Below are positions 8,000 to 13,873 of a stretch of 13,873 bases of DNA, one piece after another (positions within the stretch are counted from its first letter, which is position 1; each line of letters starts with the position of its first letter). This DNA comes from Zoogloeaceae bacterium (GTDB taxonomy: Bacteria; Pseudomonadota; Gammaproteobacteria; Burkholderiales; Rhodocyclaceae): NCBI GenBank assembly GCA_031278735.1, contig JAITJU010000101.1:1-13873 (forward strand), in the 5' to 3' direction. The notes beneath the pieces are model-generated. The model searched no databases and was not told the DNA's origin. It saw only the letters and a list, made by a program, of their open reading frames with translations. The translations under genes and the position numbers were made by a program.

Positions 8000-8233
8000 T
8001 CATTTCAAAAGCATGGCCCCGGAATGCCAGGGGTTGATTTCATGCTCACGATTGAGGCGGCGGAAGATCGCCCGCCAGGCAAAAGTTCGTTCGACAATCC
8101 AGCGCCTGGGCAAAACCCACAAGATTGCCCGCGTCGCCGACAGCGATTTTGACCAAGAGGGCGGGAAGGATAGCGCGGACGCCATAGGCGTCCTTTGGGC
8201 AGTTAGTTGTTTAGTCCCGGAATTTTCTGGCAC
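8000..8233 (-). pseudogene. remnant of an IS5-type DDE transposase (C-terminal end)
   Basis: On the minus strand the peptide VLPRRWIVERTFAW (about 8065-8106), followed by RRLNREHEINPWHSGAMLL, matches the C-terminal hallmark of IS5-type transposases, whose usual form is LPRRWVVERTFAWL...RRL..DYE...SEAM. The Glu of VERTF is the third acidic residue of the DDE triad. Only about the last 75 residues can be traced. The two catalytic Asp regions and the N-terminal domain are absent, and upstream of the KSLSATRAILW segment the reading no longer resembles the family, so a deletion or frameshift is likely. The frame stops shortly after SGAMLLK, earlier than usual. The end of the remnant touches the recJ stop. 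A plus-strand frame at 8013-8465 is its antisense shadow. No clear pair of terminal inverted repeats was found, so the element cannot be bounded and is not mobile by itself. Confidence 0.62.
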
Positions 8234-8368
8234 TATTCTGTCGGCTGCCTGGAAGGATGCGTTATGGGACAGGTTTTACACGGCAGGGCCGCGACGACTT
8301 CAGGCGGTGTGTCGAGCAATGCAGCATAGTCAAGAAAGCATATCGGGGGGATTCCCGTTGATGGCGCA

Positions 8369-8374
8369 TATAAT
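8369..8374 (+). promoter_or_regulatory. candidate -10 box for the exported repeat protein gene
   Basis: TATAAT lies 32 bases before the ATG at 8407 (20 before the GTG at 8395). No convincing -35 hexamer was found at the proper spacing, and no ribosome binding site is evident, so this is a weak call. If it is real, the leader is only about 15-30 nt. Confidence 0.28.
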
Positions 8375-8406
8375 CCTGCTTTGTAATTATCATTGTGATT
8401 CGTGCC

Positions 8407-10185
8407 ATGTTCCCTTGCCGAACCTGTTTTGCCGCTGCTCTGGCATTTTCTCTTTTTGCGGGTAACGCCATGTCCGAGGATGTTTCGCCCGTTTCGGCGC
8501 CCGCGCGGCAGGAAGCGCGGGCTGACCACCCGGAAGAGGAAATCGAATCCCTGCTGAAGGAAGCGACGGCCTCCTTCATGGAGGAGGATTACGCAAAATC
8601 CATTTCCCTTTACGACGAGATCGAGCGTCGGCATGGCAAGGATGCGCGCGCGCGCGTCCGCGCCTTGGTGTTGTCCGCGCTGGGCGACAAGGTGCTCGCG
8701 CTCTGGCGCATAAAGGATTGGGACGCAAACGCGGAAGAATCGCTTCGGAACGACATCCTGGCGCGTTTCGGAAATGACAAAAACCCGGAAGTCCGCGCGC
8801 AGCTGGCGGAATCGCTTGCCCGGCTGACCGCTTTTATATTCAACACCAAGTCCCGTCACGGCTGGGATGTCGCGATTTCCACCGCCGACGAGGCGGAAAA
8901 ACGCTTTGGCGAGGACAAGGATCCTGTCGTTCGCCGTTGGCTTGCCATGGCGTTGTATTTCAAGGGTGGGGCCGCCTCCTGGCGGAAGCGGGGAGGGGGC
9001 GGGTATGAGGAAGGCGCCGAGATATTCCGGAGCGTCAGCGAGCGTTTTGGCGCGGACGAGGACACCGAAACCCGCTACTGGGCCGCGCGCGCGCTCACGG
9101 AAAGAGCGAATCTGATGACTTCCTTTTCCTTGGACGAGGTTCCGGAAGTCTATCGGGAACTCGACCGGCGCTTCGGCGGCGATAATGAACTGCCGGAAAC
9201 GCGGGCGCTGGTCATTCAGGGCTTGCTGGATTCCATCCCATTTTCCGGTGTCGATCGCGCCGCCGTTTACGCGGACATCGAGCGCCGCTATGGCGAGGAC
9301 AAAAACCCGGAAGTACGAGGGATGCTGGTCGAGGCGCTTTCCCAAAAAAGCAAGGGCTACCACGATCCGGAAAAGAAAATCGTCGTCTATGACGAAATCC
9401 TGAGCCGCTTCGGCGAGGATGACGATCTGGCGATACGCGAGGAGGTCGCCCGCGCGCTCTTTCAGAAAGACAGCGCGCTGATGGAAATGGAAGCGCCGAA
9501 AGAAACGCGCCTTGCCGTGCTGGAGGAAATCTCGCGCCGTTACAAGGAGGACGAAAGCAAGGAAATCGGGGAAATCGTGGCCGATGCGCGGTCACGCTGG
9601 AATTCGCTCGCTATCCAGGCGGGCAAGATGACGGCGGACGACCTGCTGGTCGGCATTGATCGGATTCAGGATACGGAAGCGCGCGAAAGACTTGCCCAAT
9701 CGCTCCGGAACAATGCCCAAACATTCCTGGAAGAAGGCAAGATTCTGGAAGCCGTCGCCCTCTACAAGGCGATGAAGGAGCGCCTGGGAACGAGCGCGCT
9801 GCTAGAAAGTTCGACGTTTGCGTTGAAAATCGAGCTTGGCAGGAGTCTGGGCTATTACGCCGCCAGTCTGCTTACCGAGAGCAAGGAAAAGAGGGAGGCG
9901 GCGATCTGGAAGGACATGGACAAGCGTTTCGGCAAGAAAGACCCTTCCGTCAATGTGATTGTGCTGGACGCCTTGCTGTACGAGGGTCTATTCCTGGCGT
10001 TGGGCGCGTACGACAGGCCCCGGCTCGCCATCGGCGTGTTCCGGAAAATCATCGAGCGCGCCGACAAGAACAAGGATTTCCTCAAGGACGCCGAGGACGC
10101 CATCCAGATACTCTCCTCCCCCGCCTGGCCGGAAAACAGCGAGGAATTGCTGCAACGCCATCGCGCCCTGCTCGGAGGAGATTAG
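8407..10185 (+). CDS. exported protein of TPR-like helical repeats, unknown function
   Basis: A 592-residue protein from the ATG at 8407; a GTG at 8395 would add four residues, and neither start has a visible Shine-Dalgarno sequence. The first 20-odd residues look like a Sec signal peptide (Arg near the start, hydrophobic CFAAALAFSLFAG, then GNAMSED), so the mature protein is predicted to be periplasmic or secreted. The rest is almost wholly alpha-helical and charged, made of about ten degenerate repeats every 39-48 residues with the consensus Y-x-E-I-x-R-R-F-G-x-D-x-D-P-E-V-R followed by a short helix ending in AL. This style belongs to the TPR/Sel1-like solenoid superfamily, which normally mediates protein-protein contact. 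I recognise no catalytic motif and no named family. The gene stands alone between a transposon remnant and a convergent operon, so context gives no function. Expression level, partner and exact repeat class are unknown. Confidence 0.82.
   Translation: MFPCRTCFAAALAFSLFAGNAMSEDVSPVSAPARQEARADHPEEEIESLLKEATASFMEEDYAKSISLYDEIERRHGKDARARVRALVLSALGDKVLALWRIKDWDANAEESLRNDILARFGNDKNPEVRAQLAESLARLTAFIFNTKSRHGWDVAISTADEAEKRFGEDKDPVVRRWLAMALYFKGGAASWRKRGGGGYEEGAEIFRSVSERFGADEDTETRYWAARALTERANLMTSFSLDEVPEVYRELDRRFGGDNELPETRALVIQGLLDSIPFSGVDRAAVYADIERRYGEDKNPEVRGMLVEALSQKSKGYHDPEKKIVVYDEILSRFGEDDDLAIREEVARALFQKDSALMEMEAPKETRLAVLEEISRRYKEDESKEIGEIVADARSRWNSLAIQAGKMTADDLLVGIDRIQDTEARERLAQSLRNNAQTFLEEGKILEAVALYKAMKERLGTSALLESSTFALKIELGRSLGYYAASLLTESKEKREAAIWKDMDKRFGKKDPSVNVIVLDALLYEGLFLALGAYDRPRLAIGVFRKIIERADKNKDFLKDAEDAIQILSSPAWPENSEELLQRHRALLGGD
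8611..10113 (+). repeat. degenerate tandem repeats within the exported protein gene
   Basis: Repeat cores, with residues counted from the ATG at 8407: YDEIERRHG (69), NDILARFGND (115), ADEAEKRFGED (160), FRSVSERFGAD (207), YRELDRRFGGD (249), YADIERRYGED (288), YDEILSRFGED (328), LEEISRRYKED (372), YKAMKERLG (453), WKDMDKRFGKK (501) and FRKIIERAD (545). Spacing is 39-48 residues, with a more decayed stretch at 400-450. At DNA level most copies have diverged, but GACAAAAACCCGGAAGT is shared exactly by 8776-8792 and 9298-9314, which suggests duplication rather than convergence. Confidence 0.78.
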
Positions 10186-10489
10186 CTCTCCAGACACACA
10201 CCCGCGACCGGCGCGGAAGTCGCTCGCGCGCTGTTCGCGGCGCAATCACGCCAGCAGAAAAAACAACCCCGCGACGCCGACCGGCCGCGGAAATGCCTGC
10301 TTCGCTTCGGGCTGGATTGGGAACGAACGGCGGGATGAGCGAGCGCGGAGAGAATGCCATTTCCGTGTCGCCTGAATGTTTTTGGAGGCCGCCCGGAACG
10401 GGGAATCAAGACGCCGGGTTGTCCAAGTCCCCGAATGGGCAAAGCCGTAAACTTTCCGTTGCGCGGGCAAATGCGCCTGCCTTTCGCGC
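10186..10489. other. gene-free stretch between convergent genes
   Basis: About 300 bases between the end of the repeat-protein gene (+) and the end of lolA (-). Short frames exist on both strands, but they are Arg/Ser/Pro-rich, lack a ribosome binding site and resemble no family I know. I looked for a bidirectional terminator and found no GC-rich hairpin with a T-run on either strand. No tRNA-like or other RNA fold was recognised. Confidence 0.5.
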
Positions 10490-11131
10490 TCAGTTTCCCT
10501 CGATCACATCCACACCTTCCGGCGGGATAAAGGTGAATAGGCGGTCGGGAAGACGGGGGTTTTGTTGAAGGCGATGAAAGCGGAAAGCCGTGGTCTGACC
10601 GAAGGCGTCCAGAAACTCCATGCCCGCCAACTGGCCGTTGGCATGAAATCCCACGCGGACGCTTTCAAAGCTTTCCTTGTTTTTTGGATGCGCCGACGCC
10701 CAGAAAATGCCTTCCGCATCCGCTTTGCCCTCTTCCAGCAGATCGAACTGCTTCAGGATGTCGCGTTTTCCCACAAGCAGGGCGACCGGGGAAGCGGAGA
10801 GCGCCGCGTCCATTTCCCTGCGCGTGACCTGTTCGAGTTCCGGGTCGAACAGCCAGACTTGTTTGCCGTCGCCCACGACCAGTTGCGCGTAAGGCTCGCT
10901 GATTTCCCACCGAAACTTGTTGGGTCTGGCGAGCGCCACGCTGCCCTTGGCGCTTTGCGGCGCCGGGCTGTTCTGTCCGAACGTGGACTGGGAAAATTCC
11001 GCCTGAAAACTTTTCGTCGCCGTCAGAAAACGCTCCAGCGCGTCAATCGCGCCCGCATGGACGACAGACGGCAACGCCAGCGGAAAAAGCCAGAATCCGC
11101 GAAGAATTTTCATCGTCAATCCATTCATCAT
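10490..11131 (-). CDS. lolA: outer-membrane lipoprotein carrier protein LolA
   Basis: Periplasmic chaperone that takes mature lipoproteins from the LolCDE transporter in the inner membrane and hands them to LolB at the outer membrane. Two adjacent ATGs (11131 and 11128) follow a GGAGG (11136-11140) located inside the end of ftsK. The first makes the classic ATGA overlap with the ftsK stop; the second has the better ribosome-site spacing; a third, at 11113, begins the signal peptide proper. Length is 213 residues from the first ATG. The signal peptide is MKILRGFWLFPLALPSVVHA, with predicted cleavage after VHA. The mature part shows LolA landmarks: an early F-x-A-x-F-x-Q stretch (KSFQAEFSQSTF), the G-S-V-A-L-A-R-P-N-K-F-R-W-E strand, KQVWLFDPELEQVTRR, and C-terminal FTFIPPEGVDVIEG. 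Coupling to ftsK is the common arrangement in beta- and gammaproteobacteria. It looks intact. Confidence 0.94.
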   Translation of the reverse strand: MMNGLTMKILRGFWLFPLALPSVVHAGAIDALERFLTATKSFQAEFSQSTFGQNSPAPQSAKGSVALARPNKFRWEISEPYAQLVVGDGKQVWLFDPELEQVTRREMDAALSASPVALLVGKRDILKQFDLLEEGKADAEGIFWASAHPKNKESFESVRVGFHANGQLAGMEFLDAFGQTTAFRFHRLQQNPRLPDRLFTFIPPEGVDVIEGN

Positions 11132-13497
11132 TCCGCCTCCGGCGCCTTCGCCAGCACTTCACGCCCGCCGCGGCCATCCACGGCGGAGACCAGACCGGCG
11201 CGTTCCATGGCCTCGATGAAACGCGCCGCGCGGTTATAGCCAATGCGCAGCTGACGCTGCACCAGGGAAATGGAAGCGCGGCGGCTTTTCAGCACGACTT
11301 CCACCGCCCGGTCGTACATGGGATCGCTTTCCGCGTCCTCGCCGCCTTCCTCGCCGCCCGCGCCCTCACCTTCCTCCGCGCCGCCGATGAGAATATCGGG
11401 CACATACTCCGGCTCGCCAACCAGTTTCAGATGTTCCACCACGCGGTGCACTTCCTCGTCGGTGACAAAGGCGCCGTGCACCCGCACGGGGTAGCCGGTG
11501 CCGGGCGCGAGATACAGCATGTCGCCCTGCCCCAGCAGGTTTTCCGCCCCCATCTGATCCAGCACGGTGCGCGAATCGATTTTGCTGGAAACCTGAAAGG
11601 AAATGCGCGTTGGGATGTTCGCCTTGATGAGACCGGTAATCACATCGACGCTGGGGCGCTGCGTCGCCAGCACCAAATGCAGTCCCGCCGCGCGCGCCTT
11701 CTGCGCCAAACGGGCGATGAGTTCTTCCACTTTTTTGCCCACCACCATCATCAGATCGGCCAGTTCGTCGATGACCACCACGATGTAGGGCAGCACGGCC
11801 AGCGGCTCCGGCGATTCCGGCGTCAACGACAGCGGATTGGCGAGCGATTCGCCGCGCTTTTTCGCCTCGCGCAGCTTGCCGTTGAAGCCGACCAGATTCC
11901 GCACACCCAGGGCGCTCATCAGCTTATAGCGTCTTTCCATCTCGCCCACGCACCAGTTCAGGGCATTGGCGGCCTGGCGCATGTCCGTGACCACCGGCGC
12001 GAGCAGATGCGGAATGCCCTCGTAGATGGAAAGCTCCAGCATTTTCGGATCGATCAGAATCAGGCGCACGGTTTCCGGCTCGGATTTGTAGAGCAGCGAC
12101 AGGATCATGGCGTTTACCCCCACGGACTTGCCGGAACCCGTCGTGCCCGCCACCAACAGGTGCGGCATCTTGGCAAGATCGGCCACCACCGGCAGGCCGC
12201 CGATGTCCTTGCCCAGGGTTACGGTCAGCGGGTTTGCCGAATCATTCCAGACCTTGCTGGCGATGATTTCCGAGAGTTTGACGACCTGGCGGCGCGGATT
12301 GGGCAATTCCAGCGCCATGCAGGATTTGCCGGGCACGGTTTCCACAACGCGGATGGAAACCAACGCCAGCGCGCGCGCCAGATCACGCCCCAGATTAACG
12401 ATCTGCGCCCCCTTGACGCCCGTGGCCGGTTCAATCTCGTAACGGGTGATCACCGGCCCCGGCAGCGCCGCCAGCACCTTGGCCTGCACGCCGAATTCCG
12501 CGAGCTTTCTTTCGATCAGGCGAGAAGTGAATTCCAGCGTATCCGCCGCCACGCTCTCGCCGTGCGCGGGCGCAACGTCCAGCAAGTGCAGGGGCGGCAA
12601 CTGGCCACCCGCCAGCGCCTCCGGGAAGAGCGCGGATTGCTTTTCCCGACCGATGCGCTTTTCCGCCTTCTCCGAGACCTTTTCCACGGACGCGGGCGGC
12701 TCAATCCATACCGGCTCCTTCAATTCTTCCCGCCGTTTTTCCTGTTCCACCACCGCTTCCCGCCGCTCCGCCACGCTCTTGCCGATGCGCTGATCCTGCC
12801 AACGCTCGTGACACGCCAGCCCCCACAGATACGCCCGTTCCAGCCCGCCGCCCAGGCGCTCGAAAAACCACAGCCAGGACATGCCGACAAAAACGCTCCA
12901 GCCCACGGCCATTATCGCCAGCAACAGGAGGGTCGTGCCGGTATACCCCATGAGCGCGCGCAAAAACCCGGCGATTTCCTGCCCGACGATGCCGCCCGGA
13001 TAACCGGGCAACGCCAAGCCGTGGGCGCGCGTATGAAAGCGCAGGGCTTCCAGCGCGGCACTGGCGAAAAGCAGAAGGAAAAAGCCGATTATCGCCAGAT
13101 AAAAAGCGCGGCGATCCGGCACGCCGCCTTTTCCCTGTTCGCCCGCCTTGCCTCGCGCCTCCGCCGTCTTCATCAGCGCGCCTATTCCGCTCAACCGCCG
13201 ATAGCCCCACCAGACGAACATCAGGCACAGCGCCACCCACCACCAGGCCGAAAAACCGAAGACAAACAGCAGGATATCCGAAACCCACGCGCCGGCGCGC
13301 CCCGCCGGATTCAGGACAACCGTCGCGCCCGTCGCGTGCGACCAGGCCGGATCCTCCCTGTGATAACCCCACAAGGACATACCCAGAAACAGCGCCAACG
13401 CGCCGACCAGCAGCCAGCGAGACTCTTGCAGCAAAAAGCCGATTTTCTCCGGCAAGGGACTGGAAGCCGCTTCCGCCCGGCGAGAAGAAGACGCCAT
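11128..13497 (-). CDS. ftsK: DNA translocase FtsK
   Basis: Septal DNA pump that anchors in the inner membrane at the division site and translocates chromosome ends, delivering dif sites to XerCD for dimer resolution. The ATG at 13497 was chosen because GGAG (13507-13510) sits 9 bases upstream; an in-frame GTG at 13503 would add two residues. Length is 789 residues. Order of parts: an N-terminal membrane domain with four clear hydrophobic segments (WLLVGALALFLGMSLWGY, the Trp-rich ILLFVFGFSAWWWVAL, FYLAIIGFFLLLFASAAL, TTLLLLAIMAVGWSVFVG); a short charged linker, unlike the very long one of E. coli FtsK (1329 residues in total); the alpha/beta motor with Walker A GTTGSGKS (451-458), Walker B VVVIDELAD (near 572-580) and ATQRPSVDVITG; an acidic Gly/Glu linker (GGAEEGEGAGGEEGGEDAE); and the C-terminal gamma winged-helix domain with QRQLRIGYNRAARFIEAMER, which reads KOPS sequences. 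It overlaps lolA. Confidence 0.97.
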   Translation of the reverse strand: MASSSRRAEAASSPLPEKIGFLLQESRWLLVGALALFLGMSLWGYHREDPAWSHATGATVVLNPAGRAGAWVSDILLFVFGFSAWWWVALCLMFVWWGYRRLSGIGALMKTAEARGKAGEQGKGGVPDRRAFYLAIIGFFLLLFASAALEALRFHTRAHGLALPGYPGGIVGQEIAGFLRALMGYTGTTLLLLAIMAVGWSVFVGMSWLWFFERLGGGLERAYLWGLACHERWQDQRIGKSVAERREAVVEQEKRREELKEPVWIEPPASVEKVSEKAEKRIGREKQSALFPEALAGGQLPPLHLLDVAPAHGESVAADTLEFTSRLIERKLAEFGVQAKVLAALPGPVITRYEIEPATGVKGAQIVNLGRDLARALALVSIRVVETVPGKSCMALELPNPRRQVVKLSEIIASKVWNDSANPLTVTLGKDIGGLPVVADLAKMPHLLVAGTTGSGKSVGVNAMILSLLYKSEPETVRLILIDPKMLELSIYEGIPHLLAPVVTDMRQAANALNWCVGEMERRYKLMSALGVRNLVGFNGKLREAKKRGESLANPLSLTPESPEPLAVLPYIVVVIDELADLMMVVGKKVEELIARLAQKARAAGLHLVLATQRPSVDVITGLIKANIPTRISFQVSSKIDSRTVLDQMGAENLLGQGDMLYLAPGTGYPVRVHGAFVTDEEVHRVVEHLKLVGEPEYVPDILIGGAEEGEGAGGEEGGEDAESDPMYDRAVEVVLKSRRASISLVQRQLRIGYNRAARFIEAMERAGLVSAVDGRGGREVLAKAPEAE

Positions 13498-13503
13498 GAA
13501 CAC

Positions 13504-13873
13504 TCACTCCAATCAGTTTTTCACGCTTCACCCTGTCTACGGATTAAACGCGCGCACTCGAATTTCATCGAATCAGAGCGAACATTATAAAGCGTGTCCT
13601 GTGCCGGAAGACAGGAGACGGAAAAGTTGTCGGCGGCTTCAGATGCCGCGTGAAGGGCAAAACCGCGCGCATCCGACAAGTTGGGGCCACTGCGGCAGAC
13701 GAATGTGGCAAATGCCAGGAAAACCCCATGGTTGGTAGGGTGACGACGGCAAGACAGGGCAATCGCATGAATACATTTGTCATTGCGCCTAGTTGTTTGC
13801 CTGGTTACCGTACGAGCGAAACACCTCCAGAAAGAGAGGTTGGCGGCCTTCAGACCCGCCCTTGCCGCCAGTT
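13504..13873. other. gene-free, inverted-repeat-rich region upstream of ftsK
   Basis: No supportable gene on either strand up to the window edge. Short frames here have neither family resemblance nor good ribosome sites. The region contains the ftsK leader and candidate promoter, then several short inverted repeats: TTGTCGG/CCGACAA (13627-13633 with 13673-13679), which encloses GCGGC/GCCGC (13633-13637 with 13645-13649); TGGCA/TGCCA with a 2-base loop (13706-13717); ACCTC/GAGGT (13823-13827 with 13836-13840); and TGGCGG/CCGCCA (13841-13846 with 13865-13870). This density could reflect a structured RNA, a decayed mobile-element end, or simply GC-rich chance pairing. Confidence 0.42.
13584..13589 (-). 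promoter_or_regulatory. candidate -10 box for ftsK-lolA
   Basis: Read on the minus strand this is TATAAT, 86 bases upstream of the chosen ftsK start, giving a leader of about 80 nt. The -35 position holds only poor matches (TGTCTT with an 18-base spacer). A 6-base inverted repeat, TCCTGT (13597-13602) and ACAGGA (13611-13616), overlaps the -35 area and could be an operator, though it may be chance. Confidence 0.38.

Noticed and set aside
8208..8216. TAGTTGTTT near the transposon scar recurs near 13790
   Set aside because: A nine-base match in a 14-kb window is easily chance, and the flanking bases do not continue the similarity.
8013..8465. A 150-residue plus-strand frame
   Set aside because: It is the antisense shadow of the transposase remnant and then runs out of frame into the signal-peptide region of the next gene.
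8233..9363. A 376-residue minus-strand frame opposite the repeat-protein gene
   Set aside because: The plus-strand protein has a signal peptide and periodic repeats, which the antisense frame cannot explain. The antisense product shows no domain.
10511..10533. CACCTT...AAGGTG as a terminator of lolA
   Set aside because: It lies inside the lolA coding end, has a long loop and has no T-run after it.
11431..13590. A 719-residue open frame on the plus strand
   Set aside because: Antisense to ftsK, rich in Arg, Gln and His, with no recognisable motif. Same composition effect as above.
13638..13654. Possible Neisseria-type DNA uptake sequence (ATGCCGCGTGAA)
   Set aside because: It differs from ATGCCGTCTGAA at two positions, and such words are not enriched elsewhere in the window.

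Overview
The window reads as an ordinary, GC-rich (roughly 60% by eye) chromosomal segment of a Gram-negative proteobacterium. A beta- or gammaproteobacterium is most likely. The evidence is a DapD of the succinylase lysine pathway, a type IV pilus ATPase of the PilU type, a Sec-exported LolA lipoprotein chaperone, and ftsK followed directly by lolA, an order usual in those two classes. The genus cannot be fixed from the sequence.

Layout, left to right. Positions 1-1249 (+) hold the 3' part of a CLC-type chloride/proton antiporter whose start lies outside the window. A good -10 box precedes dapD (1415-2254, +), and pilU follows (2316-3503, +). Next come a PepP-type Xaa-Pro aminopeptidase (3565-4902, +) and, 6 bases later, a bifunctional NMN adenylyltransferase/Nudix hydrolase (4909-5949, +). 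A tiny predicted lipoprotein (6037-6255, +) is followed immediately by recJ (6271-7995, +). The spacing suggests that pepP-nadM and lipoprotein-recJ are co-transcribed pairs, perhaps one run.

Directly after recJ there is a scar. About 230 bases on the minus strand (8000-8233) encode only the C-terminal end of a DDE transposase of the IS5 type. After it comes the least ordinary gene of the window, a 592-residue exported protein (8407-10185, +) built from about ten degenerate helical repeats with a recurring R-R-F/Y-G-x-D core. I recognise the repeat style (TPR-like) but not a function.

A gene-free stretch (10186-10489) separates it from a minus-strand operon read right to left, ftsK (13497 to 11128) and lolA (11131 to 10490), which overlap by the bases ATGA. 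The last 370 bases (13504-13873) hold the ftsK leader, a candidate promoter and several short inverted repeats, and no gene that I can support.

The housekeeping genes cover unrelated jobs: ion exchange, cell-wall/lysine precursor synthesis, pilus retraction, peptide trimming, NAD metabolism, recombination repair, chromosome segregation at division, and outer-membrane lipoprotein delivery. I found no CRISPR array, no recognisable toxin-antitoxin or phage-defence cassette, no rRNA or tRNA, and no intact mobile element. The items most worth a second look are the exported repeat protein beside the transposon scar, the small lipoprotein tied to recJ, the non-canonical nucleotidyltransferase motif in the NMN adenylyltransferase, and the inverted-repeat-rich region upstream of ftsK.
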